Below, piece after piece: positions 37,020 through 48,207 of a stretch of DNA of 64,000 nucleotides. Numbering within the stretch: position 1 is the stretch's first letter; the number at the start of each line of letters is the position of its first letter. Origin of the DNA: Mauremys mutica (taxonomy: Eukaryota; Chordata; Testudines; Geoemydidae); the NCBI RefSeq assembly GCF_020497125.1, contig NC_059082.1, forward strand, positions 24,884,965-24,948,964, in the 5' to 3' direction. Position numbers and translations under genes: made by a program. The notes under the pieces are model-generated. The model was not told the origin of the DNA. It saw nothing but the letters and a program-made list of their open reading frames with translations, and made no database searches.

Positions 37020-38628
37020 AAACTGTGTAAACCTGGAGATAGAGAAGTGACAAGACTGACGTTAAGACTTCGGTACCCAATGACTGGAAGTTAGCTAATG
37101 TAACGCCAATATTTAAAAAGGGCTCTAGGGGTGATCCTGGCAATTACAGACCGGTAAGTCTAACGTCGGTACCGGGCAAATTAGTTGAAACAATAGTAAA
37201 GAATAAAATTGTCAGACACATAGAAAAACATAAACTCTTGAGCAATAGTCAACAAGGTTTCTGTAAAGGGAAATCGTGTCTTACTAATCTATTAGAGTTC
37301 TTTGAAGGGGTCAACAAACATGTGGACAAGGGGGATCCGGTGGACATAGTGTACTTAGATTTCCAGAAAGCCTTTGACAAGGTCCCTCACCAAAGGCTCT
37401 TACGTAAATTAAGCTGTCATGGGATAAAAGGAAAGGTCCTTTCATGGATTGAGAACTGGTTAAAGGACAGGGAACAAAGGGTAGGAATTAATGGTAAATT
37501 CTCAGAATGGAGAGGGGTAACTAGTGGTGTTCCCCAAGGGTCAGTCCTAGGACCAATCCTATTCAATTTATTCATAAATGAACTGGAGAAAGGGGTAAAC
37601 AGTGAGGTGGCCAAGTTTGCAGATGATACTGAACTACTCAAGATAGTTAAGACCAAAGCAGGTTGTGAAGAACTTCAAAAAGATCTCACAAAACTAAGTG
37701 ATTGGGCAACAAAATGGCAAATGAAATTTAATGTGGATAAATGTAAAGTAATGCACATTGGAAAAAATAACCCCAACTATACATACAATATGATGGGGGC
37801 TAATTTAGCTACAACGAGTCAGGAAAAAGATCTTGGAGTTATCGTGGATAGTTCTCTGAAGATGTCCACGCAGTGTGCAGAGGCGGTCAAAAAAGCAAAC
37901 AGGATGTTAGGTATCATTAAAAAGGGGATAGAGAATAAGACTGAGAATATATTATTGCCCTTATATAAATCCATGGTACGCCCACATCTCGAATACTGTG
38001 TACAGATGTGGTCTCCTCACCTCAAAAAAGATATTCTAGCACTAGAAAAGGTTCAGAAAAGAGCAACTAAAATGATTAGGGGATTAGAGAGGGTCCCATA
38101 TGAGGAAAGATTAAAGAGGCCAGGACTCTTCAGTTTGGAAAAGAGGAGACTAAGGGGGGACATGATAGAGGTATATAAAATCATGAGTGATGTTGAGAAA
38201 GTGGATAAGGAAAAGTTATTTACTTATTCCCATAATACAAGAACTAGGGGTCATCAAATGAAATTAATAGGCAGCAGGTTTAAAACAAATAAAAGGAAGT
38301 TCTTCTTCACGCAGCGCACAGTCAACTTGTGGAACTCCTTACCTGAGGAGGTTGTGAAGGCTAGGACTATAACAATGTTTAAAAGGGGACTGGATAAATT
38401 CATGGTGGCTAAGTCCATAAATGGCTATTAGCCAGGATGGGTAAGAATGGTGTCCCTAGCCTCTGTTCGTCAGAAGATGGAGATGGATGGCAGGAGAGAG
38501 ATCACTTGATCATTGCCTGTTAGGTTCACTCCCTCAGGGGCACCTGGCATTGGCCACTGTCGGTAGACAGATACTGGGCTAGATGGACCTTTGGTCTGAC
38601 CCGGTACGGCCTTTCTTATGTTCTTATG
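37020..38628 (+). mobile_element. 5'-truncated CR1 LINE inserted in the DIRS relic
   Basis: It starts abruptly within ORF2 and ends in the CR1 3' UTR (gggctagatggacctttggt) with two TTCTTATG octamers, the characteristic CR1 tail. It interrupts the DIRS reverse transcriptase just after the Y-x-D-D block on the opposite strand. The uninterrupted reading frame suggests one of the younger CR1 copies here. The 5' end is located only to within about 40 bp. Confidence 0.9.
37046..38431 (+). CDS. CR1 ORF2 C-terminal part: reverse transcriptase and C-terminal domain
   Basis: Open frame of about 460 codons reaching the natural stop at 38431. It lacks the N-terminal endonuclease. Visible are [14 protein letters not shown] and [13 protein letters not shown] (start of the RT domain), [28 protein letters not shown] (first catalytic aspartate), [20 protein letters not shown], and FADDTELL carrying the F-A-D-D catalytic pair. 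The CR1-specific C-terminal region ([20 protein letters not shown], then [12 protein letters not shown]) follows. It has no initiator of its own and is a dead-on-arrival copy, although the frame is intact. It is unrelated to PRTG function. Confidence 0.85.
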   Translation, partial: SDKTDVKTSVPNDWKLANVTPIFKKGSRGDPGNYRPVSLTSVPGKLVETIVKNKIVRHIEKHKLLSNSQQGFCKGKSCLTNLLEFFEGVNKHVDKGDPVDIVYLDFQKAFDKVPHQRLLRKLSCHGIKGKVLSWIENWLKDREQRVGINGKFSEWRGVTSGVPQGSVLGPILFNLFINELEKGVNSEVAKFADDTELLKIVKTKAGCEELQKDLTKLSDWATKWQMKFNVDKCKVMHIGKNNPNYTYNMMGANLATTSQEKDLGVIVDSSLKMSTQCAEAVKKANRMLGIIKKGIENKTENILLPLYKSMVRPHLEYCVQMWSPHLKKDILALEKVQKRATKMIRGLERVPYEERLKRPGLFSLEKRRLRGDMIEVYKIMSDVEKVDKEKLFTYSHNTRTRGHQMKLIGSRFKTNKRKFFFTQRTVNLWNSLPEEVVKARTITMFKRGLDKFMVAKSINGY

Positions 38629-40009
38629 ACTTCCAGGAGAGACCTGCCGGTCAGAAGCCAGTCATCCAGGTATGGGAAGATGGTGGAGCTGCCTTGTCTA
38701 AGCTGAGCTGCTGCTATTGAGAACACTTTTGTGAAGACTCTGGGAGCTATAGATAGCCCAAACTGGAATACTCTGTAGTGATAGTGGTGGGAGCCCATCA
38801 CAAATCCAAGCAATCATCTGTGAGAGAGGTGAATAGCCACATGAAAGTATGCATCTTTCATACTGAAAGTCGTGAACCATGTGCCTTTTTCTAGGGATGG
38901 TATTATTAATGCCAATGTAACCATGTGGAATTTCAGTTTGTGAATAAAAACGTCGAATTGACGCAGGTAGAGAATAGGTCTCAAGCCTCCTTTCCTCTTG
39001 GGGCTAGGAAATATTTTGAATAGAACCCTTTTCTCCTGATGTCGAGGAAGTATCTGCTGTATTATTCCTCACTGAAGAAGAGGCTGTACATCTTGAAGGA
39101 AGATCCCCTTGTGAGAGTGATCCCTAAAAAGGGATGGGGAAAATGGGTTTTGGAGGAGGTGCACAGAGAAACTTGATCATCCAGAATGGATGATGTCCAG
39201 CACCCACCTGTTGTCATTGTCACCCAATTGTGGGAAATTTTTGCTAGGTATCTCCTGAAATGGGATATCATATGGAGATGGGATCAATATTGGTTCACAG
39301 CTCCATAGTATCATGTCAAAAATATATCTTGGTTGGAGGGTGAGGATGGGTAGCTGTGGATGAAATGATAGGTGCAGGGTATCTTGGCCTCGGCATTTTC
39401 TGTTATTTGCAAGGTGACTCATAGGAACACTGGGGAAAGAAGGGTTGTGGTAAAGACCTTGCTTTGTAGGGCTGTTTATTATATTTTCTCTTTGGGCCAG
39501 GTGTATATATATCCAGGAAGTAGAGGGTTGCCCTAGAGTCTTTCAATGAGTGCAAAAACTCATCCATCTCCTCACTGAAAAGACGTGTCTCATCATAAGG
39601 CAAATTCTCAACAGTATTTTAAACTTTCCCAGGAAACCACAAAGAGCGTAGCCATGATTTCCAACACTTCAAAATGCTGGTTGTCCTGGATCTTGATGCC
39701 ATTTCAGTCACACCAATTGCAGCTTGTATAGGAGTTCTGGCCACTAGCCTGCCCTCATCAATAAGGGCTTGAAACTGAGCCTGTCTTGCCGATACTTTGA
39801 GGTTCTACACTGGAGGTTGGCAGAAGTAAACACCATTCTCCCCATAAGGTTGACACACTTGGCTTCCTTATCTGAGAGGATGGCCCTTAGGTGCTGTGTT
39901 GCCTCGATTTTTCTGTGCCTGCCTGGACCACCAAGGAGTTCAGGGCAAGGTGAGTAAACTAGAACTCTTACTCCCTTAGCTAGGACAAAGTACCACTTCT
40001 CTGCCCTTG

Positions 40010-40920
40010 TGATAAATGAAGGGAGGGGAAGCTCCATTTTATGGGCACCCAGCAAGCCAGTTATCTATAAAATCCCTGTTAGTAGCTGTTCTCTACTTGC
40101 TTTGCCTGTAAAGGGTTAAAAAGTCCATAGGTAAAAGGGAGGGAGTGGGCACCTGACCAAAAGAGCCAATGGGAAGGCTAGAACTTTTTAAAATTGGGGA
40201 AAAACTTCCCCTTTGTCTGTCTGTGCTGTTCTCCTGGAGAGTAGAGACAGGGCTGGAACTATAAAGCTGTAAAAAGCTGTGGCCAGGTATGAAAAAAATC
40301 ACCAGATCATACCTAGAAACTACTCATTTGAAACCCCAGATATGTAAGTAGATCAGGAAATGTCTAGGAAGACATGATTAGGGTTCTCTCTTTTATTTCT
40401 TTATGGCTTGTGGACTCGTCTGTGCTAACCCCAGGTGCTTTTGTTTTGCTTGTAACCTTTAAGATGGACCTCAAGAGAGCTATTCTTGGTGCTTAATCCT
40501 TGTAATTGTTTTTTTTAAATCTAGCAAAAAGCCTAAGTTCCAAATGTATTTTCTTTCTTTTTATTTTTTAATAAATTTTACCTTTTTTTAAGAACAGGAT
40601 TGGATTTGTGTGTCCTAAGAGGTTTGTGCACATGTTGTTTAATTAGCTGGCGGCAACAGATCATTTCCTTTGTTTTCTTTTTTAGCTCTTCCTGTGGGGG
40701 TGGAGGCTTGAGGTTACTCCACAGGAAGGAATTCCCAAGTGAGCCTTCCTGTTCTCTCAAAGGGTTTCTGCACTTGGGTGGTGGCAGCATTTACCAATCC
40801 AAGGTCAGAGAAAAGCTGTAATGGTGGGAGTTTAATACAAGCCAGGAGTGGCCAGTGTTAATTTTTAGAATCCTTGCTGGCCCCCACCTTCTGCACTCGA
40901 AGTGCCAGAGGGGGGAATCA
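40010..40920 (+). mobile_element. Solo LTR (endogenous retrovirus-like) inserted in the DIRS relic
   Basis: A 911-bp element beginning TGATAAATGAAGG and ending GGGAATCA. It is flanked by CCTTG on both sides (cccttg 40004-40009 and gccttg 40921-40926, 5 of 6 identical). Promoter-like features are a CCAAT box (40164-40170) and an A/T-rich tttttaaaatt box about 20 bp later. A polyadenylation signal AATAAA lies at 40570-40575. No internal coding sequence or second LTR is present, as expected from recombination between two LTRs. With it removed, the DIRS gag-like frame joins from ...PTLS to RAEKWYF... on the minus strand, which supports the ends chosen. Confidence 0.8.
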
Positions 40921-42891
40921 GCCTTGACAGGGTAGGGACATAGGTAGCTAGTTTGTGCCATACATCCCTTGCCTGTTCTAGTATGGCTTCATTTACTGGG
41001 AATGCAGCTTGCCTGGAGCCCATAGGTTGCAGGATATCTAGGAGCTTATGTTGAGGGTCCTGCACCTCCCCTAAGGAGTTTTTAAACTCTTCCACCACCC
41101 TGTGTAAGACCTCCTGGAACTGCCTGTGATCAGCAGGAGGAGACAGAGAGGCTCGAGCGACCGCTTCATCGGAACCAATGGTACCAGCTTGTATTCCCCT
41201 TCTTCCGTGAGTTCAGCCTGGCCCCTTAGAGGAAAGGGGTGGTAAGACTCCCTGTTGGAGTGGATAGATTCCAGGTAATGTGTGTAATGGTTCCAAGGGT
41301 CCCAAGCAAGCCAGTAGGAGGGGTCAACAGCAGGCTGGGATGGTTCCCAAGGCATTGGATCCAGCCACACATTTCCTATCTATATTGGCCAAGGCAGGTT
41401 CCAGGAGATTCTCAATCCCCTGTCTGGGCTGAATTGCCTGGGTGGAAGGGAAACTGCTTCCACCAGTCCATCTGACTCTCCTAGAGATGCAAAGGTCAGA
41501 TCTGGGTCCATTGGCTGTGCTGCTGGTTCTGTTGGGAGAAAACTGTGACTAATGGATGGGACAGAGGATAGATTTCTTCCAAAATCCTGGATTCCTGCAG
41601 GTGTGTGTGTCTCCCTGGTTAGTATTGGTCCCAATAACGAGGAAGATGTTGGGTCCGGGAGGACAAAGATATTCTCTGGAGAGGTATAAGTCACCAGCAC
41701 CTTCAGAGGTTGCATCTTTTCACTCTGTACCACCACAGTAGGTGTAGATAGTGGTTCCTTAAGGGGCCATAGTGCTGAATGAGTCTCCGACTTTGTAGGT
41801 TTTGACAGTACCGGCAGTTCCCAGTCCTTCAGGACCCAGCGTTTATTTTTAGGTGGCACCGCAATCGGTGTTGAAGATAATGCAGAGGCTGGTGCTGAAG
41901 GAGTCTTGCTCCTATGAGTCTTTTGAACATGCTCATGCAGGTAGAAGGGCCTAACTCCTAATGGCTTTGGATTGAAGGCTCACCCGACTTGTACAGGGCC
42001 AGTGGAGGATTTCTTCTCTTAGAGGGCCTAGCAGGGGATCTGGTTTTTTTTGTGAGAGTGCTCCCTACTCTCATTAGGAGGCCCAGCCACAGGTTCCCTC
42101 CCCCTCTGCACTCTGGAGTCAAGACATAGTACCAGTGGTGCCCTCCTTGCTGACTCTGACCAATGTACAGGGTGGTCTGCCCAACCTGGGTCTGACTAGA
42201 GCCCATTAAGGGCTCCATAAGGTGCTTTCAAAGCCAAAGCTCTTGTGCCTGTCATGTTCTGCTGGGAAAAGAGTGGCAGATACTGCACTTAGTGGAGATA
42301 TCTGCTTCTTTGGGGCAGCACTGGTGGTCACTGCTGACCAAAAAGCAGGGGCAGGAGATGAGGGAAAGTTTTTTAAGCCCAGTATCCTCAGCATAATCTA
42401 AGTCCCCTCCTGGTCTTCCAGCACACTTCCCCGTTGTGGATTTTAACACTAACTAAGGGTAATTTATCACTTTGAATATATTTACAGGAAAAAGTGAAAA
42501 GACATGAGGATTCCAACGCGGGTCATGCAGCAGAAAGAAGGAACTGGAGAGGCCACCCCACCCCGCCCCTTATGCCCTCAGTGCAGAGCAGGAGGAGAGC
42601 AGGGGCACAAGTGCAGACACTACCTGCAAGCATTCTCCAGACCTGAACGCATGTGAACCCAGAGTGGAATACAGATGGGGACCAGCACTTGATGAAGGAT
42701 ATTCTTTCAGAATAAAATACATATACCCTTTGTAATACAGCATGTTTTTTTATCCTCATTCATTTCAGTGGCCAGTTCAATTCTGTCTGTACCCAAAACT
42801 CCCAATGATGTCAGCAGCATAGCATTGCACATCTGTTTTAAATAAATAAATAAATATGCATATTTTGCTCTACAATATTTATTTGACTTAC

Positions 42892-43056
42892 CATCTTCAA
42901 GAGTGTGCTGAGTTACGTGATCTGACATCTGACTGGCTCCCATGGGCATGTAGGCCACAATATAAAAGGTGTAATTGCTGGCTGGTTCCAAGTCATCAAT
43001 AATGTAATGAGTTGTGTCATTTCCAATAACCACTTGATACTCTTCATTATTTAAAC
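42892..43056 (-). CDS. PRTG: PRTG exon, second half of FN3 domain 1
   Basis: 165-bp exon, acceptor TTCCAG, donor GATG|GTAAGT, phase 1 at both ends. The peptide starts [20 protein letters not shown] and continues [20 protein letters not shown]. It contains the L-x-P-x-x-x-Y strand E/F motif diagnostic of FN3 folds, plus potential N-glycosylation at N-D-T and N-Y-T. Its donor lies only about 190 bp from the outer edge of a large DIRS retrotransposon relic in the following intron. Confidence 0.94.
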
Positions 43057-46000
43057 CTGGAATAAAACAAGAGTTAACAGAAACAAAAATTGCTGTCAGT
43101 CTCTTAACACAAGATGATCCATTACTGCCAGGATGGTGGTCATGCAAGTTAAAGGTTGTTTAAAAATAAAAATCCTACAATGTAGTTCTTTTGTGAATGG
43201 AAGTAACTGTGTCTTGCTATAAATTACAGTGGTTCAGGATTTTTTCTGAATAAAAGATGCTGAATAGCATTAATCTATTCCGAAATCCTTTCAGAGAGTA
43301 GTCACAACAAACTCTGTCCAATGTACAGTAACAGAACAGACGAGCTCTAATAACTTTATCATTTGTAGCTAATCTTTAATTCTACTTGTTTAGAACCAGT
43401 GTGTTTTTTCAAAATCTATTTACAGAGCCTTCATATATTAGACAGAGGAATGTGAGGCTCCATTCTACTTAAAAAAACAAAACAAACAGAAAGAAGTCAT
43501 TCTGCAAAGGATCTCATTTTAGCCCTGGGAATTCTATTAAATTTGATTGACATGGGTTTTTCTTTAATTCAGAAAGAAGAAAACAGGATTGGTACAGAAT
43601 GAACTTCAAAAATGTTTTGCTTCTTAATGAGCTGTAAAAAAATTCTCAGCAATTCATATTAAAATATGCATAGCAATGTATAGAGCAGGTCTTGTCTTTG
43701 TCAGGCTTTATTCCTATACAGAGAAGCTGCAAAGTGGAATAGGTTTGGTGAAAGCTGCTGTGCTTAACAAACAATTCACACCAAATGCACGTCAACTTAA
43801 TCAAAACTCTGTAAGAGCCAGCCCCTCCTCTTCACAATTGAATTTATAAACAAAACGAAAGGCAAATTCCACCGTTAAGTTTTCCCACATTTCTGAATTA
43901 ACTTGATAGCATTTTAATTAGACAAGATTAGGACCATCTCATAACAGACTAGTTAATGGCTTGTTAATTAGGAATTGCATGGCACGATTTCTGACCTGCT
44001 AAACAAGATCCTTGAGCTCAAATTAAAAGGACTTGTTCTTTCATTGAATGGATTGCTAGGCCTCATGTGGAGGTCCTAATGAAACAGCCATAATAGAGAA
44101 CAAGGCTTGCCTTCCACCACAATCAGTATCCCCTTTGTACCTTTTCTAAATCACTAACAAGGAATTAACACACTCCAACATGCATTCTCATCAGACTCTT
44201 ATTCTTCTTGCTACCATGACCCCTGATTTGAATGTAAAATATTCTGCTTTAAAAAAAAATACAAAAAACACACCTGTTAGTTTCTTCAACCAACTTTATT
44301 AAACACTAGCCTCTTTGGGGGCAAAAGGGGGTTGAGGTAGTTTTGAGAGTGCATTTTATAAATGCTAGACTTGTGGAATTAAACAAAGAATGGAGGGATC
44401 TCTTGTTTATAACCACCTACAATGTTGTGAACATGAAGAGGGAAATCTTTGGAACTGCATATGATTAAGTGCATTATAAAATATTACTTTCTATTTAAAC
44501 TAGCATCGTGATGATCTGTTTAATTTAGGATAGCTCCATCTGAAAACATTGTTTCATCTGGATATTTTAGGACTGGATGACTTGCTTACTTTTACACTAA
44601 CCATTAATGTGAAATTCCATCCTTCTGCTAATTAAGGAAAGCTTAAAAAACCCACACCTATATAAACACAGATATTTTCTTATGGGATTTTTATGACAGT
44701 ACATACAACATACAATTTGAGCAAATATAGCAAAAGAAAACAGGAGAAGGACATTAAAGTGGTTTCACATGATTACTAATTATTTTACATTAGTAAAGCC
44801 CAGAGGCTCCAATGATCTCAGAGCTGCAAAGAGTTTATACACTAGTGCCCCGATCCCGTGAAAAATTAGGCACATAAGCAACTTCAAGCACATGATTGAT
44901 CCCATTAAAGTCAAGCCCGTTTGTGAGCCTTTGCAGTATCAGGGCCAAGACTCCATAAGTAAGCATAACAAACAGGGAGAATGGAGAAAGGAAGGATGTG
45001 GGTAACAGTGATAGGAGCACATGCCGATGTAGACTATTTTCAATGAACAGCATAAAGAGTTTAAGTTTTTGATATAAACAAACAAGAGATCTCAGCAGTC
45101 CAGTCTATGCTGGTCACTTCCCTAGCTATATGATGGGCTGAATGGCTTATCAAGCTATCTGATTTTCTTTACTAGCAGCTAGCTTACACCCCTCTCCGTG
45201 CAGTATGGGCACACACATATACAGCTGCTTCCGTAACAATACAAACTGCCTGATATGACACTCTCTCATGAAAGCAGAGGCAGTTTTCAGGGCAGTTTTT
45301 CAGGCTTTGAGTAACATCTGTGATGTGGAGTAACCTGTTCTCAAATGGTTTCACACATTTTCATCTGGGAGAACAATTGTATCTGAAGCAAGTACAACCC
45401 CTAGAAGCTTCTGAACCCTTATGCTTTTTCTACACTAAAAAAACCTGAATGGTGTTTTTCTGCAGAGGTGCAGGTCCACAGGTGCTACCCACTTGGAGCA
45501 GGGCTTGTGACATGATGGTAAAAATGCACATATTCTACTTACATTTTGGTTTCCATAGCTAAAGTTACCCAGTGTAAATGCACCAGTAAGTGTTAAGGGT
45601 TATCTATATGAAGGCTAAACAACAGCCTTCCATACAGCAAGGCTATTACATGACGGTCTGGAGGGATGAGCAAGCCCTTTGGACAGTTGAACTAACAGGC
45701 CCAGCAGAGCTCAGGGCTCACTTGGCTTTCCCAAGGCCACCCAGCTGTGTACCATCACAGCAGGTGAGCTTCAAACTCTGGGACATGTTTGACCTTTGGA
45801 TAAGTAAGACTTTCAGTTAACCAGGGGCTGGATAATGGATACACATCTCTTCAAAGAGATGCTCAGCTGGTGCACTTCCTGTACAAATATTCAGTAAGAT
45901 ATTACTTCCCAGTTCCCCATGAAGTTACCCAAGCCCTCACATACTGCAGTGATGGAGGCCACGTAAGTACCCAGATAGATTATATAGCATGACTTTAACA

Positions 46001-46583
46001 TTCATATTTAATTTGAATGGGAGTTGTGGGGCTAATTCCTCAGCAATTTTGAAAATTAGGGTAACTTCCTGCACTTTATCAATTCTCTATCCTCTTATCT
46101 TTTAAGGCTCTTTCCTCCCTTCAAACAAAATCATCTCATGTCCTGAGAACATCCCATTTACAAAAGCAAAGGCAGCTATTCCTGCATCAGTATTAGAGTA
46201 ATTATGCAGTCCTTCCGGTCTTCTGCCTACCAGATGGCAAGGCGATATTCCACATGGAGAGCTAAGCATCTGCAGTCCTGCCCTTGAATAAACTAGTTGC
46301 TGAATAGAAGCAGAAAAAGCAATCATTGCACTTAGAAAACTGAGTCACACCTAGGAGATATATTGCAGCCTAGTTGAATCCATGCACCTAACTAATTTTC
46401 AAGTCACTTGTCAGACACTATCAGAGAATAAAAACAGGTGAAAATGTCTAGTTACATCCTTCTGCCCTATTTAACGAACCTTTTTTTTTTTATAAAGGAA
46501 GGAGGTAACATTCTAGAGACTACAGCAGAGCCTCTAAATAATGAGTTATTTCAGCAAATTTTAAAATCTGAATTCTGATACCG

Positions 46584-46644
46584 GCTAGCAGGATTGCTGA
46601 ATTTGACATTGTTTCAGCATGGACGTTACAAGGAGCACTGGGTC
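46584..46644 (-). pseudogene. PRTG: Partial copy of PRTG exon (FN3-1 start) in the next intron
   Basis: 61 bp matching exon positions 48028-48088 at 59 of 61, with differences at 46592 and 46602. It lies in the same orientation as the exon, about 1.4 kb downstream in transcript direction. Sequence to the left (tctgaatt, 46567-46574) also matches 48001-48008, so the source may have been about 88 bp with an internal gap. It joins at 46644 directly to a CR1 3' end. It lacks both splice sites of the source exon. Confidence 0.88.
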
Positions 46645-46751
46645 GGTCTGGGTCTGGGATGATTTAGTTGGGGCTGGTCCTGCTTTGAGCAGGGGGTTGG
46701 ACTAGATGACCTCCTGACGTCTCTTCCAACCCTAATCTTCTATGATTCTGA
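46645..46751 (+). mobile_element. Severely truncated CR1 3' end
   Basis: ggtctgggatgatttagttg, gctggtcctgctttgagcag, ggttggactagatgacctcc and a ttctatgattctg tail are a near-consensus CR1 3' UTR of about 105 bp. Its 5' boundary is the PRTG exon copy. Confidence 0.85.
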
Positions 46752-46977
46752 CATATCTCCACTTTAGTCAAGGAGGGGATGAAAGGAGAGGAAAACCCAC
46801 TTCTGTGGGTAAAATTCTATCAAAGGAAAGGGAATAGAGTGAACTGGTCATTAGCTGTCCCACTCTCAGTCTAGCCCCTATAGTTGCACAAACTCCATGG
46901 GTTTGGGGATCCACAGTGGAGAGATGAATCTGGGGAAAAGCTACTCCCTGTGAAACCACGGGGCCAGCATTATCTTA

Positions 46978-47523
46978 GGGCTTGTCTATATGAACACTTA
47001 GCTCGTGGCAAGGTGGGATGTAAATGTACCTTGCACTGGCCTTACAAGCAGTAAGTATTCGGGTGGACCCTGCTGCCACCCACTAAAAGTTCTGTAATGT
47101 GCTTTGATCTACTCCCGGTTGATCAAGTGCACCAGGGAACTTTTACCGTGCAGCAGCATGGTCCACACAGACACTTAGGCTATGTCTACACTACTGCCTA
47201 TATCAGCAAAACTTATGTCACTCAGGGGTGTGAATATTCTACCCCCTGAGCAACATAAATTACACTGATGTAAGTGCTAGTGTGCACAGTGCTATGTCGG
47301 CAGGAGAGCTTCTTCCGCCGACATAGTTTATGCTGTTTGTGGGGGTGGGTTTTTTATGCTGACAGGAGACCTCTCCCCCATTAGCAAGAGCATCTTCACC
47401 ACATGCCCTGCAGCAGCACAGCTGTACTGGTACAGCTCCACTGCTGCAGTGCTGACATCCCATTAGTGTGCAGCAAGCTAGCATGAGGCAGATTTACACC
47501 CCAGTGTTCATATAGACATGCCC
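46978..47523. mobile_element. Harbinger-type MITE (outer), TTA target duplication
   Basis: The ends are GGGCTTGTCTATATGAACACT and the complement of the right end GGGCATGTCTATATGAACACT, 20 of 21 identical, flanked by TTA at 46975-46977 and 47524-47526. A 3-bp T-W-A duplication is the PIF/Harbinger hallmark. The interior is a large imperfect palindrome broken by a second MITE at 47178. Confidence 0.82.
47178..47462. mobile_element. Harbinger-type MITE (inner), nested in the previous one
   Basis: The left end is GGCTATGTCTACACTACTG. The complement of the right end is TGGGATGTCAGCACTGCAG. The flanks are TTA at 47175-47177 and 47463-47465. Removing it with one TTA restores continuity of the outer element (cagacac-TTA-gtgtgcagc). 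It contains a short internal hairpin (gtcggcaggagagcttct against gccgac). Confidence 0.75.
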
Positions 47524-47959
47524 TTACATGAAACCTACTTGTGGTGTATACTCCCTAGCCTAGCATAAATGTGGGAGGGAAATGTGGCAGAGGCTCCTGT
47601 TTCTATGGGAGACGAAAATTCAAAGAGTAACATGGAGGCACTGGGCTGCTGTACCAATGCTCTTGCCTGCCATGAAGGCCATATTCTTCATCCAGAAGGT
47701 GGAGGGGTAAGCCATGTACCCACCCCCATGAATGAAATGATCTGGCAGAAGCTTTGTAGGGTCAAGCATGCAGAGTTTTCCATCTTAACCTGGCTGTCCT
47801 GTGGGCTTTTATGTGGGAGGGTGTGATTTATCCCCAAAATTAGCTTATGAGATCTTTGTTATTGGCAGACTCTTCCTATGATGAACTACTGCAGAAAACC
47901 CTGGATGCATGAGACTGTAACAAATATTACACAATCCACTTCAGACTGACACTGCTTAC

Positions 47960-48207
47960 CTTCTGCTTTCATGTAGTGCACTGAATATGCAATCACTTTG
48001 TCTGAATTATAGAGCGGCCTCTCCCAAGCTAGCAGAATTGCTGAACTTGACATTGTTTCAGCATGGACGTTACAAGGAGCACTGGGTCTGTCTTCTGACA
48101 TAACTACAGTCAATCTGGCACGGGACAGGATAGACCCCTGGCTATTTTCAGCCATGCACTGATAAATGGCATCATCTTCAGGAATGATCTGGTTAATCAC
48201 CAATTTA
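47960..48207 (-). CDS. PRTG: PRTG exon, end of Ig4 fused to start of FN3 domain 1
   Basis: 248-bp exon, acceptor TTCAG, donor GAAG|GTAAGC. It first supplies the C-terminal half of Ig4 ([17 protein letters not shown], then MAENSQG). With no intervening intron it then enters FN3-1 ([20 protein letters not shown], then AWERPLYN with the FN3 tryptophan). This is the only boundary between domains in the window not marked by an intron. The residue after SAP is cysteine, where I recall tyrosine in mammals, giving a possible unpaired cysteine. Part of this exon (48028-48088) is duplicated in the next intron at 46584-46644. Confidence 0.94.

Larger units (their letters stand above)
35830..42705 (-). 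mobile_element. DIRS-type retrotransposon relic
   Basis: A minus-strand element read in order. A gag-like region lies at about 42450-39400 (HKLLDILQPMGSRQAAFPVN at about 41000; LFSEEMDEFLHSLKDSRATL at about 39530). A reverse transcriptase region lies at about 39300-36900 (WVLDIIHSG; FGLSIAPRVFTKVFS; FPYLDDWLLTG, with the Y-x-D-D catalytic box; SIMARAYLPMDKF). An RNase H-like region lies at about 36400-35850 (LSGTQNLPADSISRHF; TPTWDLFASQANRK). These blocks fit DIRS elements as I know them. It is broken by frameshifts and stops, lacks an identifiable tyrosine recombinase, and is interrupted by a CR1 and an LTR. The outer limits are approximate. Confidence 0.75.
33835..42891 (-). other. PRTG intron between FN3-1 and FN3-2, a transposon nest
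   Basis: A 9-kb phase 1 intron, of which about 8 kb is mobile DNA (a CR1 with inserted hAT, and a DIRS relic with inserted CR1 and LTR). Only 33835-34640 and about 42705-42891 look unoccupied. Confidence 0.8.
43057..47959 (-). other. PRTG intron inside FN3-1
   Basis: A 4.9-kb phase 1 intron. It contains the exon-fragment/CR1 chimera and nested MITEs listed below. An old near-palindromic repeat lies at about 44840-44950 (ccgatcccgtgaaaaattag and cctttgcagtatcagggcc halves). 43860-44130 is dense in TAATTA words. No coding exon is seen. Confidence 0.75.

Noticed and set aside
46584..46644. The exon copy as an alternative PRTG exon
   Set aside because: It lacks a 3' splice site and a consensus donor at its edges, and it covers only 61 of 248 bp of the source exon.
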